The translations under genes and the position numbers were made by a program. Below, one piece after another: positions 16,745 through 26,758 of a stretch of 64,000 nt of DNA (position 1 is the first letter of the stretch; each line of letters begins with the position of its first letter). The notes beneath the pieces are model-generated. The model did no database searches, was not told where the DNA came from, and saw nothing but the letters and a program-made list of their open reading frames with translations. The DNA is from Bacillota bacterium (GTDB lineage Bacteria > Bacillota > Clostridia > Lachnospirales > Lachnospiraceae): contig JAEYLX010000075.1 of NCBI GenBank assembly GCA_023407575.1, positions 682,001 through 746,000 of the forward strand, written 5' to 3'.

Positions 16745-17881
16745 ATGAAGGATATTGAATGTGATTTTAGCAACGATTTGAAAATAGGCTTTATCGGTTT
16801 TGGTCTAATTGGCGGCTCTATTGCAAGAGCACTAAAAAAAATAAATGAGAATTATTATTTATTTGCCTACGATTACCATAAGGATAAACCCAGCAGTGAT
16901 TTACAAGCTGCTCTTTCGGACCGTGTATTAAATTCCATCGTAGCTTCCTTTGATGAGGAATTTCCCTCTTGTGATTTATTATTTCTCTGTGCTCCTGTTT
17001 TAAGAAATATAGAGTACCTAACAAAGCTTAAACCAATTTTACCTTCTACCTGTATCATAACAGATGTAGGTAGCGTAAAGGGGAATATACATGAGGCAAT
17101 TCAAGAATTAGGCTTATTCCAACAATTTATCGGTGGACACCCGATGACTGGTTCAGAGAAAACCGGATACTTGAATTCCTACGCTCTACTCCTTGAGAAT
17201 TCTTATTATATTCTGACACCAACGGAGGAAGTCCCCCCCAAACATGTTGATTTCTTATATCATTTAGTTGAGCGAATGGGTTCTATCCCTATTATACTGG
17301 ATGCCAAGGAGCATGACCGGATTACTGCTGCCATAAGTCATGTACCTCACATCATTGCAGCTCAATTAGTTAATTTGGTTCGCACCTCTGACGATCAGGC
17401 AGAAAAGATGCGTGCCCTCGCTGCGGGAGGTTTTAAAGATATCACGCGTATTGCCTCTTCTTCTCCTATTATGTGGCAAAACATTTGTCTGACCAACGCT
17501 TCTGACATCAAGCAATTATTGGATCAGTACATAGCTTCCTTAGTGGTAGCGTCAAATGCACTGGGTCAAATGGATGGTGATTATCTGTATGATATGTTTG
17601 ATACCGCTGGGGAATATCGAAGTGCTATTCCGAATAAGTCCATTGGCTTAATGACAAAAATGTTTGAAATATATCTGGATATTATGGATGAAGCAGGTGC
17701 CATTGCAACAATTGCAACTCTTTTGGCAAGTAATCAAATCAGTATTAAAAACATTGGTATTATTCATAATCGTGAATTTGAGGAAGGCGTCTTACGAATC
17801 GAGTTCTATGAGGAAGTAGCTCAGATGAAAGCCACCACCATGCTATCAAAGTATCATTATAAAATTTATGAAAGAAAATAA
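16745..17881 (+). CDS. tyrA: Prephenate dehydrogenase
   Basis: A 378-residue enzyme starting at 16745, with GGAGG four bases before; the ATG at 16733 would place the ribosome site inside the gene. The Rossmann motif is GFGLIGGSIARALKK. GSVKG, GGHPMTGSEKTGY and the helix ITAAISHVPHIIAAQLV carry the catalytic and substrate-binding His and Arg. The last ~70 residues (AGAIATIATLLASNQISIKN onward) are an ACT domain for tyrosine feedback. It oxidises prephenate to 4-hydroxyphenylpyruvate with NAD+ in tyrosine synthesis. Confidence 0.95.
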   Translation: MKDIECDFSNDLKIGFIGFGLIGGSIARALKKINENYYLFAYDYHKDKPSSDLQAALSDRVLNSIVASFDEEFPSCDLLFLCAPVLRNIEYLTKLKPILPSTCIITDVGSVKGNIHEAIQELGLFQQFIGGHPMTGSEKTGYLNSYALLLENSYYILTPTEEVPPKHVDFLYHLVERMGSIPIILDAKEHDRITAAISHVPHIIAAQLVNLVRTSDDQAEKMRALAAGGFKDITRIASSSPIMWQNICLTNASDIKQLLDQYIASLVVASNALGQMDGDYLYDMFDTAGEYRSAIPNKSIGLMTKMFEIYLDIMDEAGAIATIATLLASNQISIKNIGIIHNREFEEGVLRIEFYEEVAQMKATTMLSKYHYKIYERK

Positions 17882-18028
17882 AGCTTTTCTCTGTGAGATT
17901 AATAAAGAAAGGTTAATTCGATCGCCAATTGGTTCAATTACAAAGCTGTGTAATCTCTGTTCCTAAATTTATATAGCATAAATTAAATCTCATTGTTTTA
18001 ACTGCAAAACAGAGAAAGAAGACTATGT

Positions 18029-18148
18029 ATGATATTAGCAGAGAATAAGAATGGTTATCAGTTATTAGAATCTATAAAAGTCGAAGAAGATGCTATTAAT
18101 GAAAGAAATGAGAATAAGCCAGTGAATTCAAAGAAAACAATGAAATGA
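18029..18148 (+). CDS. Possible 39-residue small ORF between tyrA and aroA
   Basis: ATG 18029 to TGA 18148 encodes a very polar 39-residue peptide (MILAENKNGYQLLES start, Lys/Glu/Asn-rich tail). AGAAAGAAGA lies upstream as a possible ribosome site. Its stop overlaps the start of a second small ORF (ATGA). It matches no family I know. It could be a real small protein, a decayed gene fragment or chance. Confidence 0.25.
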   Translation: MILAENKNGYQLLESIKVEEDAINERNENKPVNSKKTMK

Positions 18149-18249
18149 ATAAAATAATGCTCTGGGACTTAAAAAGTAATATTGGATATTTCGATGAAGT
18201 TGATAAAAAGATGTTCAACTATGCTTATAAAACTACCTTTTCAAAGTAA
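18145..18249 (+). CDS. Possible 34-residue small ORF, translationally coupled
   Basis: Begins in the ATGA overlap with the preceding ORF and encodes 34 residues (start MNKIMLWDLKSNIGYF, end AYKTTFSK). The overlap arrangement suggests coupling or a former single gene broken by a frameshift. It is followed by about 120 bp without a gene before aroA. No known homologue recognised. Confidence 0.25.
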   Translation: MNKIMLWDLKSNIGYFDEVDKKMFNYAYKTTFSK

Positions 18250-18369
18250 ACATAAGGATGGGCTATAAATCCCTGTGAAAGATCATAGCCATAACTAAAA
18301 TTATTAAACAGAGCTATGACTAATAGAATTAAAATTATAACTTAGATTAATTATATAAGGAGACATGCT

Positions 18370-19668
18370 ATGATTTTTCGTAAGAAAGAGTCATTAAAAG
18401 GAAGTATTACCGTACCAGGTGATAAGTCAATCTCACATCGTGCCGTTATGTTTGGTGCATTAGCAAAAGGTACCACTGAGGTTACGAATTTTCTTCAAGG
18501 TGCGGACTGCTTATCTACAATTCGGTGTTTTGGTCAGTTAGGAATCGAAATACAAAACAATCCTTCTATAGATCAGGTTATCATACATGGCAAAGGCTTA
18601 CATGGACTGACAAAACCTACTGGAATGCTGGATGTTGGGAATAGCGGTACTACAATGCGATTGATTTCTGGAATTCTATGTGGTCAGGATTTTGAGACCA
18701 CGCTGAACGGGGATGACTCCATTCAACGTAGACCAATGGGTCGCATTATGACTCCCCTTACTAGTATGGGAGCAGATATTATAAGCCTTGCAGGAAATGG
18801 ATGCTCTCCCCTTGCAATTAACTCCAAATCAAATCGAAGTACAAAGCTAAAAGGTATCTCCTACGCTTCACCTGTAGCTTCAGCGCAGATTAAATCAGGT
18901 GTATTACTTGCCGGTTTATATGCAGATAGTAAAACTTCTGTAACAGAACCATATCTTTCAAGAAACCATACAGAACTTATGCTGTCTCAGTTCGGTGCAA
19001 ATATAAATAGCAACGGAAGTACCGCAACCATAGAACCGGAACCCGAATTAACCGGACGTCAAATTAACGTTCCCGGTGACATCTCCTCTGCAGCATATTT
19101 TATTGCTGCTGGACTTCTGGTACCTAATTCTGAACTCATAATCAAAAACGTTGGTATCAATCCTACCCGTGACGGTATTATACAGGTATGCAGACAAATG
19201 GGTGCTAAGCTTACACTTGAAAATGTGATAGATGATGGCGGAGAACCCGTGGCAGACATTATCGTTCGCCACAGTGAATTAGTTGGAACAGAGATTAGCG
19301 GAGCTATTATACCTACCTTGATTGATGAAATTCCTATTATTGCTGTCTTAGCTTGTTTTGCAAAAGGACAAACTATAATAAAGGACGCTGCTGAGCTAAA
19401 GGTAAAAGAATCAAACCGTATTGATGTCATGGTGGAAAACTTAAGTAAAATGGGTGCTGACATCACTGCAACTCCTGATGGTATGATAATCAATGGTGGA
19501 AAGCCTTTACACGGAGCAGTGATTGAAAGTAAGCATGATCACCGGATTGCTATGTCCTTTGCGATTGCTGCTATGCTATGCGAGGGAGAAACAGATATTG
19601 TTAATGCAGAATGCGTAGATATCTCCTATCCTAACTTTTATTCTGATTTAGAAAGTTTACATCAATAG
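18370..19668 (+). CDS. aroA: 3-phosphoshikimate 1-carboxyvinyltransferase (EPSP synthase)
   Basis: A 432-residue enzyme with AAGGAGACATGCT before ATG. It shows the family motifs in order: GDKSISHRAVMFGALAKG, LDVGNSGTTMRLISG, DGDDS-like NGDDSIQRRPMGR, ASAQIKSGVLLAG, a central DISSAAYFIAAG and the C-terminal KESNRIDVMVENL and HDHRIAMSFAIAA. It transfers the enolpyruvyl group of PEP to shikimate-3-phosphate, the sixth step of the shikimate pathway and the target of glyphosate. The 488 bp gap after tyrA suggests that it may have a promoter of its own. Confidence 0.97.
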   Translation: MIFRKKESLKGSITVPGDKSISHRAVMFGALAKGTTEVTNFLQGADCLSTIRCFGQLGIEIQNNPSIDQVIIHGKGLHGLTKPTGMLDVGNSGTTMRLISGILCGQDFETTLNGDDSIQRRPMGRIMTPLTSMGADIISLAGNGCSPLAINSKSNRSTKLKGISYASPVASAQIKSGVLLAGLYADSKTSVTEPYLSRNHTELMLSQFGANINSNGSTATIEPEPELTGRQINVPGDISSAAYFIAAGLLVPNSELIIKNVGINPTRDGIIQVCRQMGAKLTLENVIDDGGEPVADIIVRHSELVGTEISGAIIPTLIDEIPIIAVLACFAKGQTIIKDAAELKVKESNRIDVMVENLSKMGADITATPDGMIINGGKPLHGAVIESKHDHRIAMSFAIAAMLCEGETDIVNAECVDISYPNFYSDLESLHQ

Positions 19669-19913
19669 ACCTAATAAGCAGAACTTATGCTTCTATTAAA
19701 GTATTAAATAAAATAATCAAATAGATTTTAATTAAGCGAAGACACCTTATATCCCATTTTGTATTATTTGAAAAAATACAACAAAGTCGGAAGGAGTTGT
19801 TCTTCGCTTTTTGAATATAAAATAGAATTATATGGGAGAATACGGAACACAATACTAGTAACTTATCGTCTAATACAATATACAAAGTATTTAAGTTTTG
19901 GAGGCGGAGCGAA

Positions 19914-20876
19914 ATGATGAAGTTTAGGAAAAGTAAAGGGATGTTATTATTTCTCACATTTTTATTGATTGTTTTATTATCAATTATCTATATCTTTTAT
20001 AATCCATTCTCAAAGCTGTATCCTGTGTCAGCTCCAACGATTGAGACTGGGATGAACAACGAGTCTAATGCTGCTATAATATCGGAAAAAACAGCTTATG
20101 ACCCCTACACCTATAAAACCAATTATGTTCCCTCACCAATTGCAACAATAGAAACTAAGGATATTCACATTAACTTTCAGCAACTTTCAAATATTCAGGA
20201 GGATACAGATAAATTAATAGATAATACTTATGACGAATATTCCATGAATAATTCACATGGCATTAAGGATTTCATTCCGGAATTTGATTCCGCCGGAGAG
20301 GTAAGCTTTTCGCGTATTTCTAATAATGACTCTGATAACCACAAATACTTTACGGATTACCTAGGAGATAATACATCTAATTTACTCCAAGCCTTAATTA
20401 ATATGTCAGAACATCGCTTCTCCTCCATAAATTGCGTTTCTTTTCAAAAGGATTCTGATATTGAACTAGGCCTTATCTCTTTTCCTCTCTTTAGCAACGT
20501 AGAGGTTAATTTGCTGATATCCAAGAACTTTTCAAAGATTACTACAATTCACGAGAATAGTACCTATCAGGCTTTAAGGGACATTATGGAATCAGAGAAT
20601 GTTTCCACTATGAACGATGTTGAACTGGCAACAGCTTATCATTATCAACAAAGAGCGTTTCAAAGAAATGAAGAATCTACTACTGAAGAGCAATTCATTT
20701 ATTACACTTACTATAATAAGAATGGTTTAGAGTATCTAGTACAGTTTAAATCAAATTATACGGTATTAGAAGGGCAAAAGGAATATATGGTTGTAGGTGA
20801 TTTACAAACTCAGGAGGTATGTAGAAACACCTTGATAAAACTACTTGATTTATTAACAGGAACTCAACCAAATTAA
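19914..20876 (+). CDS. Membrane-anchored protein of unknown function
   Basis: A 320-residue protein with GGAGGCGGAGCGAA before tandem ATG codons. Residues 1-30 contain an uncleaved-looking signal anchor (GMLLFLTFLLIVLLSIIYIFY) after a short basic start. The rest is polar, Ser/Thr/Asn-rich and probably outside the cell. No lipobox, enzyme motif or repeat is visible, and I do not recognise a family. An upstream inverted repeat (GCGAAGA at about 19736, TCTTCGC at about 19801) followed by TTTTT may end the aroA transcript. Confidence 0.7.
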   Translation: MMKFRKSKGMLLFLTFLLIVLLSIIYIFYNPFSKLYPVSAPTIETGMNNESNAAIISEKTAYDPYTYKTNYVPSPIATIETKDIHINFQQLSNIQEDTDKLIDNTYDEYSMNNSHGIKDFIPEFDSAGEVSFSRISNNDSDNHKYFTDYLGDNTSNLLQALINMSEHRFSSINCVSFQKDSDIELGLISFPLFSNVEVNLLISKNFSKITTIHENSTYQALRDIMESENVSTMNDVELATAYHYQQRAFQRNEESTTEEQFIYYTYYNKNGLEYLVQFKSNYTVLEGQKEYMVVGDLQTQEVCRNTLIKLLDLLTGTQPN

Positions 20877-20985
20877 AGTGATAGAATATAATGATAAGTT
20901 TACTTTTATGCAAAATGTTAACCATTTATTCTAACATTACAAATTAAGGTACGGGGATTTTCATGCCTTTATTAATACTATGTCA

Positions 20986-21492
20986 CTAAATTGGAATTTT
21001 TCTAGACAAAATCTTTTCTGCATCTTTAATATTTTCTAAAGTTAAACCTATTGTTTGGTCTGGTTTCACTTGATGTAGCTCTACTTGATCATTATTTAAA
21101 TTAAGATCATCAAGTACTACCCATCCAGTAACGTCATTATGTAATTTTAGCCATGTGCGTATTTCATCCGCTTTAACAAGGCTAAACTTTTTTGATTTTC
21201 TTATATCTTCCGTAGTCAAATCTGGTGTTATTCCGTCTATTATCAATCCTTCATATGCAAGCAAATCAACTAATATCTTTGCTTCTTTGCTAACAGGTTT
21301 TGTTTCACTATTAAACCAGATCCGCCAACCTGAGTGAAGTATTATTTTATAATCAGAATTCTTAATCAAACTAGCTAATAACTTAATCTTCTCTTTATCA
21401 ATAAGAATCCCTTGACTAATTTCCTTTTGATGGCTATCATTCCACATATTAGAATTCAGTACACCATCAATATCTAAGAATATTACTTTCAT
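20986..21492 (-). CDS. HAD-fold protein (Swiss-army-knife RNA repair-like HAD)
   Basis: A 168-residue HAD-superfamily protein. Motif I is FLDIDGVLNSN (nucleophile and acid/base aspartates), motif II LHSGWR with the serine, and motif III/IV WVVLDDLNL with two aspartates. There is no cap domain. This pattern fits the small HAD family found as part of RNA-repair 'Swiss army knife' proteins and as stand-alone phosphatases. The physiological substrate is unknown. It is transcribed against its neighbour and ends 109 bp from it. Confidence 0.78.
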   Translation of the reverse strand: MKVIFLDIDGVLNSNMWNDSHQKEISQGILIDKEKIKLLASLIKNSDYKIILHSGWRIWFNSETKPVSKEAKILVDLLAYEGLIIDGITPDLTTEDIRKSKKFSLVKADEIRTWLKLHNDVTGWVVLDDLNLNNDQVELHQVKPDQTIGLTLENIKDAEKILSRKIPI

Positions 21493-21808
21493 AATAATTA
21501 TCCACCTATCACTTTTGATTTATTATAGAATATCATATGCAAGGATAGGAATACAGTATTGATTATTTATACGCTTATCTTGATATACCACTTTTAATAT
21601 TTGACTTTATCTACAGTCTGAATGGACACTCACTTTCTTTTTTTATTTCACTTTTTATCATTATTCTGACTAAATATCTTTTAAAATACCATACATTCTT
21701 TTATATTATTCCTATATGCATTTAATTCTCAAATATTTTTCAATCTCGAAATAAATTCTACCCTCTCCTGACTCTAATAGACAGAAAGCAAAAGAAAGGA
21801 ACGACTGT
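21493..21808. other. Intergenic region between divergent HAD and sigma factor genes
   Basis: A very AT-rich 316 bp gap which must hold promoters in both directions. No clear sigma-A box and no ECF-type AAC...CGTC promoter was found in front of the sigma factor gene. Confidence 0.35.
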
Positions 21809-22276
21809 ATGAAACTTCCGGAAGAACATTTCATAACTGAAATTGATGCGATGAAACAGCAACTCTATCGTATTGCTTTTCTATATCTCAAAAATGAGTC
21901 AGCAGCACTGGAGGCCGTGGATGAAACTATCTTTCTTTCCTATCGGAACTTGAGACAATTAAAGCAGCAAGAATATTTTAAAACCTGGGTGACCCGAATT
22001 CTTATTAATGTATGCAAAAAAGAACTAAGGCGAATAAAGAGGTTCCATCTGGAAGAAAGTCTTCCCCTGCTGATACATAAGGATTATGACTCTATGCCTT
22101 TGAAGGAGGCAATTGGTAAACTGCCAATGGATTTGCAAACCATTATAAATCTTCGTTACTTTAATGATTATACCCTGGTCGAGACTGCACAAATCCTAAA
22201 ACTGCCACAGGGCACCGTAGCTACAAGGCAACGAAAGGCATTGTCCTTGTTAAAGTTAGAATTGGAGGTAGATTAA
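21809..22276 (+). CDS. ECF-like RNA polymerase sigma factor
   Basis: A 155-residue sigma-70 family protein with AAAGGAACGACTGT before ATG. Region 2 spans about residues 14-80 (YRIAFLYLKNESAALEAVDE, then FKTWVTRILINVCKKELRR). Region 4 is at about 100-150 (LPMDLQTIINLRYFNDYTLV and ILKLPQGTVATRQRKAL as the helix-turn-helix). It lacks regions 1 and 3, as ECF sigma factors do. The DUF4179 membrane protein gene begins directly after its stop codon, so that protein is its likely membrane regulator. Confidence 0.93.
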   Translation: MKLPEEHFITEIDAMKQQLYRIAFLYLKNESAALEAVDETIFLSYRNLRQLKQQEYFKTWVTRILINVCKKELRRIKRFHLEESLPLLIHKDYDSMPLKEAIGKLPMDLQTIINLRYFNDYTLVETAQILKLPQGTVATRQRKALSLLKLELEVD

Positions 22277-23647
22277 ATGAATCGAAAGGAAGAATATCTA
22301 TTACTAAAGAATGAACTGAATCATACTCCTTTAGCACTTGAATATGCAACTTATAAAGCAATTGACAGAGCAAAGCAGAACAAAGGTATCCCCCGCTTTA
22401 TAAAAGCACCACTCCTCTCTTTATGTTCCGCTGCTGCCGCATTTATTCTTATGATTAACCTTTTCCCATCTATAGCACTTGCGGTGAGTGATATCCCTTT
22501 TATGGAGGAATTTGTAGCTGCTGTTTCGTTTAATAGTAGTCTAAAAACAGCGGTGGAAAATGATTATTACCAAATGGTTGATTACAGTCAAACCAAGGAA
22601 GACGTGACCGTTACTATAAAATCTATGATTGTTGATGCTGGACATATCTCGGTCTTCTATCGGATTGATGCCCCTGTACCAACTGGTCGCTTTCACTTTG
22701 AGATAACCGATGAGAATCAACAACCAATTGAAGCTGTAATAAGTTCTCCGACCTATTATCAATCAAGAGAACTGGCAGAGATAACGTTAGATTTCTTTGA
22801 TTCTCCGATACCAAAGGTTCTAAACGTTCAATTAACAGTAAATGTTGATGAAAATTTTAAATATCCAGGTGAAGGCTTAAGCTTAGAGGATGCCAGTGAC
22901 CCATTTACAATACCCGCGGAACCTACTCTACAAGGAAAAGATTATTTTTTTGAACTACACTTAAAACCTGACGATACCTACACCCGTATAGTTGATATTG
23001 TCTTAATAGACAAAACAATAACCATTGATGGACAGCAAATTTATTTTGAGAAACTCGCCATTTATCCAACACAGTCCAGGTTATACTTAGAGTACGCTGA
23101 TGACAATACTGCTAAGATACAGGACCTTGACATTACTTTTACAGATGATAAGGGTAATACTTATGGTACTTCAAAAGGTGGCTTAACTGGACTTGGTAGC
23201 GAAGATGTTTTTAAACAGTCCTTGTTCTATGAAAGTAGTTTCTTTGCTGATGCCAAGCACTTAACCTTGTCCATTCAAGGTATAACTATGATTAAAATGG
23301 AAGTATTATATGGTGAGGTTCGTTATGATGAAAAAACTATTACGAATCTTCCCGACGGTGTCACAGTAGATTCTATGGAAATGAGGGATAACGATTTATA
23401 TATCACTCTTAGAACTGTTGTAAGAACTGGTGAATATAATCAGTTAATCTCTCAAACCTACTACGACTCTAACTTTAAGGAATACTATTTTAACTCATAT
23501 TCAGCTTCAACAACGATTGCAGAGGATGAAACTATCTATCAGGTACATTATATTATTCCAGACTTCATAGACCATCAATATTTAATCCAATGGAATTATA
23601 ATCCGGTGCAAAAATTTTCATCACCTATTGAAATAAAAATAAACTAA
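22277..23647 (+). CDS. DUF4179 membrane protein, probable anti-sigma regulator
   Basis: A 456-residue protein whose ATG directly follows the sigma factor's TAA. The ribosome site AATTGGAGGTAG is in the sigma gene. Residues 1-43 are cytoplasmic and polar, about 44-68 form one TM helix (LLSLCSAAAAFILMINLFP), and the rest is external. The DUF4179 signature IPFMEEFVAAVSF follows the helix, and the C-terminal part is beta-rich and may include a DUF5643-like domain. DUF4179 proteins are encoded with ECF sigma factors in Firmicutes and probably hold them inactive until an envelope signal arrives. The signal is unknown. Confidence 0.85.
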   Translation: MNRKEEYLLLKNELNHTPLALEYATYKAIDRAKQNKGIPRFIKAPLLSLCSAAAAFILMINLFPSIALAVSDIPFMEEFVAAVSFNSSLKTAVENDYYQMVDYSQTKEDVTVTIKSMIVDAGHISVFYRIDAPVPTGRFHFEITDENQQPIEAVISSPTYYQSRELAEITLDFFDSPIPKVLNVQLTVNVDENFKYPGEGLSLEDASDPFTIPAEPTLQGKDYFFELHLKPDDTYTRIVDIVLIDKTITIDGQQIYFEKLAIYPTQSRLYLEYADDNTAKIQDLDITFTDDKGNTYGTSKGGLTGLGSEDVFKQSLFYESSFFADAKHLTLSIQGITMIKMEVLYGEVRYDEKTITNLPDGVTVDSMEMRDNDLYITLRTVVRTGEYNQLISQTYYDSNFKEYYFNSYSASTTIAEDETIYQVHYIIPDFIDHQYLIQWNYNPVQKFSSPIEIKIN

Positions 23648-23680
23648 CAACACCTTTTTTCGATTTATTTTCCTGTTAAA

Positions 23681-23722
23681 AGAAGAGATACTGCATAAAT
23701 CCAAGCAGTATCTCTTCTTTTC
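23681..23722 (+). terminator. Rho-independent terminator
   Basis: Perfect 14 bp stem AGAAGAGATACTGC / GCAGTATCTCTTCT, 10-base loop, then TTTTCT. It ends the sigma/DUF4179 operon and could also serve leftward transcription. Confidence 0.92.
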
Positions 23723-23847
23723 TATTCATGGCAAGTAATACGACTTGTCATTTCATCTTTTTAATACTCAGCTATCTCCGAAATCCATATCAACCTATCA
23801 TATATACAAGTTAATTAGGTTCGCTTAAACCAACCTATATATTAGCC

Positions 23848-26670
23848 TTACTTCTTTCTCTTTTTAAGAAATACCACAATTACTCCTGCAATTACAAGAA
23901 CTACTGCACCAATAGCAGCGATAATTCCAGCCACATTTGAAGTTGCTTTCTCATCAGTAAAATCTGCACTCTGATCATCATCTGTAGCAGGGGTATCTGT
24001 AGGCTCTATGGTTTTATCTTCTTGAACCAATACAAGAGTAGAGATTGGATCTACTGACACACTTCCACCTGATATTGTCTCGAGAACTTCTGTGCCTGCC
24101 TTGTCACCTTTAACATATACATTCCAGTCACCTTCAGGAACTGTTACAGATGTAGCTGCTTTGTTTGCATTATAGATTACGCAGATTGCCTTAGCTGCTT
24201 CTCCATTAGGAGAATTGTTGATCGTATAAGCAACTACATTATCTTCAAGGCCTTCGAGGAAGGTCAGATTTGCCTGAACATCAGCAGTCGTAGTCATGCG
24301 AAGTGCTCCATGTACCTTACGGAATGCAATTAGTCCTTTATAATATTCATAAACATCCTTATTGGTGGTTACAGTATCCCATTTAATGCTATTAACAGCA
24401 TCTGTAGAATTATAGCTATTTTCATCAAAGCCTGAACCATCTTCTCTAGGTTTGCTGCGGAGTATTTCTTCACCAGCCTGGAAGAACGGAATACCTTGAG
24501 AGGTAAGAACAATTGCAGAAGATAGCATATTCATTTTCTTACGATCACCTTCACTGTCATCACCATTAGAGATTGCAAGCTTATCCCATAAGGTATTGTT
24601 ATCATGTGCAGAAGCATAGCTAACTGTTTGTGTCGGCTCTTTCGCCCACCATGCAGTTGAGTAATTCAGTAAGGAGTAGTCAATCTGTGGATGATCTGTA
24701 GAACCTACAACACCAAACTTGATGATATTTTCCATACCAGCTTTTCCTGATACAAAGCCACGATCCAGGGAATCAAATACACTACCCTTGATACCATCTC
24801 TAAGATCATCACTGAAAGCTGCTATATCAGAATCCATGGAAGCCATATTAGCTTTTAAAGCCTTTTGATCATCTGGAAGCGGTGAAGAGCCAGCTGTCCA
24901 GCCTTCTCCATACACCATAATGGTCGGATCAATTTTGTCCAAAGCTGCTCTAACAGCATTCATGGTATCGATATCATGAATACCCATTAAGTCGAAGCGG
25001 AAACCATCTACGTGATACTCAGTTGCCCAGTAAACTACGGAATCAACAATGTATTTACGCATCATTGCACGCTCTGATGCAGTTTCATTGCCACAGCCGG
25101 ATGCATTAGAAAATGTGCCATCGTCATTCATACGATAGTAATAACCTGGCACCACTTTATTTAGGTTAGAATCTGTATTGGAAGAGGTATGATTATATAC
25201 CACATCCATAATTACTCGAATATCATTCTCATGAAGTGACTGAACCATCTGTTTATACTCGTTCACACGTACCTCACCCTTTTGTGGATTGGTAGAGTAG
25301 GAACCTTCAGGAACATTATAATTCTCTGGATCATAACCCCAGTTAAATTGATTATTCACTAACTTTGTCTCATCAACGGTTGCATAATCAAAGGATGGAA
25401 GTAAATGTACACTTGTAACACCTAAATCAACCAAATAATCAATACCTGTCTTATCTCCACTGGAATTCGTGGTTCCCTTTTCCGTAAACGCAAGATATTT
25501 CCCTTTATTCTTAATTCCAGAGCTCTTATCAACAGAAAAATCTCGAATATGAAGCTCATAAATAACGGCATCCGTTGCGTTTACCAACGCTGGCTTGGTG
25601 TCGTTCTCAAAACCTTCTGGATTAGTTGCTGCAAGATTAATAACCATTCCACGATCACCATTTACACCAGTCGCCTTTGCATATGGATCAACAGCTTCCT
25701 TGGTTATTCCATCAACCGTTACAGAGTAGGTGTAATAGATACCATTTAAATCACCTGTTTTTGTTGTTACCCATGTACCTTTAACATCCTTTGTCATAGG
25801 AATATTTTCTATTGTGTTAATTCCTATACCTTCTTCAAATAGATTAAGTACAACCTCTGTAGCAGTAGGTGCCCAAAGGCGGAAATTTGTTTCCTGTTCA
25901 GACCAAACTGCTCCAAGGTCAGAACCCTCATAATAAAATGCTTCTTCAAACTCTGGGGTAGAAAATACTTTTACATTAGATACTGTCATTTCGCCAAAAT
26001 CTCCAAAAACTAAAGTGTATTTTTTAAATAAATCAAGTGGTTGTTCCATAATAACACTGGCAGATAAGGCTTCTTTACCCTCATCACTGGTTACTTCCTT
26101 AATAGGATAAGTCACTCCCTCTGTGTCCTTTACAACAATCTTAGAAGCAAGATCAGCTGCCGTACTATCAAATGCTGTCGTTACTCTAAAATCAATCTGT
26201 GATGCATTTTCAATTGCTGCTTCCATAATTTTTGGTGCCAAACTCATCTCGTCCTCCGTATATCCAAAATTAGGATCGTCCTGTACTGCATAGATGTCAA
26301 TTACGCCGTCTTTTGCTTTCGTTACGTCTATGAAGCGATCACTGTTGGTATCTTTTAGGTTCCAGGCGTTACTGCTGGTAGATTGACGTATAATAAATCC
26401 TATTTGTGAGATATCATCTCCTACTTCCAGTGTATACGTTGCAACCTTACCAAATTCGTCTTCAGCTCCAAACTCAAAGGCTGCGCCTTCTCCGCCAGCT
26501 GGCCAAGACCATACATTCCAACCTTCATAGTCCCCTCCATAGCGGTGATAATGAAGATTAATCGTATACTGCTGCGCCGCTTTGACGGTTACCATCGGCT
26601 GAACTGCTCCAAGTACAGTTATCGCTAACAAGATAACTGCCATAACTACTGCTTTAATTTTTCTTTGCAT
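23848..26670 (-). CDS. pulA: Type I pullulanase, secreted and membrane-anchored
   Basis: A 940-residue extracellular enzyme. Residues 1-32 are a signal peptide (VVMAVILLAITVLGAVQPM core). A CBM41-like glucan-binding module follows (INLHYHRYGGDYEGWNVWSW, about 35-130), then a CBM48-type N domain (AVWSEQETNFRLWAPTATEV). The GH13 barrel contains VIYELHIRDFSVD, the type I pullulanase signature FNWGYDPENY, region I MDVVYNHT, region II DGFRFDLMG with the nucleophile Asp, region III YGEGWT with the acid Glu, and region IV SAHDN. The tail is an acidic linker, one TM helix (about 908-932) and KKRKK. It cuts alpha-1,6 links of pullulan and branched starch at the cell surface. There is no LPxTG motif. 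It lies 88 bp after tyrS. Confidence 0.95.
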   Translation of the reverse strand: MQRKIKAVVMAVILLAITVLGAVQPMVTVKAAQQYTINLHYHRYGGDYEGWNVWSWPAGGEGAAFEFGAEDEFGKVATYTLEVGDDISQIGFIIRQSTSSNAWNLKDTNSDRFIDVTKAKDGVIDIYAVQDDPNFGYTEDEMSLAPKIMEAAIENASQIDFRVTTAFDSTAADLASKIVVKDTEGVTYPIKEVTSDEGKEALSASVIMEQPLDLFKKYTLVFGDFGEMTVSNVKVFSTPEFEEAFYYEGSDLGAVWSEQETNFRLWAPTATEVVLNLFEEGIGINTIENIPMTKDVKGTWVTTKTGDLNGIYYTYSVTVDGITKEAVDPYAKATGVNGDRGMVINLAATNPEGFENDTKPALVNATDAVIYELHIRDFSVDKSSGIKNKGKYLAFTEKGTTNSSGDKTGIDYLVDLGVTSVHLLPSFDYATVDETKLVNNQFNWGYDPENYNVPEGSYSTNPQKGEVRVNEYKQMVQSLHENDIRVIMDVVYNHTSSNTDSNLNKVVPGYYYRMNDDGTFSNASGCGNETASERAMMRKYIVDSVVYWATEYHVDGFRFDLMGIHDIDTMNAVRAALDKIDPTIMVYGEGWTAGSSPLPDDQKALKANMASMDSDIAAFSDDLRDGIKGSVFDSLDRGFVSGKAGMENIIKFGVVGSTDHPQIDYSLLNYSTAWWAKEPTQTVSYASAHDNNTLWDKLAISNGDDSEGDRKKMNMLSSAIVLTSQGIPFFQAGEEILRSKPREDGSGFDENSYNSTDAVNSIKWDTVTTNKDVYEYYKGLIAFRKVHGALRMTTTADVQANLTFLEGLEDNVVAYTINNSPNGEAAKAICVIYNANKAATSVTVPEGDWNVYVKGDKAGTEVLETISGGSVSVDPISTLVLVQEDKTIEPTDTPATDDDQSADFTDEKATSNVAGIIAAIGAVVLVIAGVIVVFLKKRKK

Positions 26671-26758
26671 TTAAAATCCTCCCATAAGGTATTTTATACC
26701 TCTATTGTAACATAGGTGGACGAAATGATAAAGCTATTTTTCGAAATTTTTCGAATAG

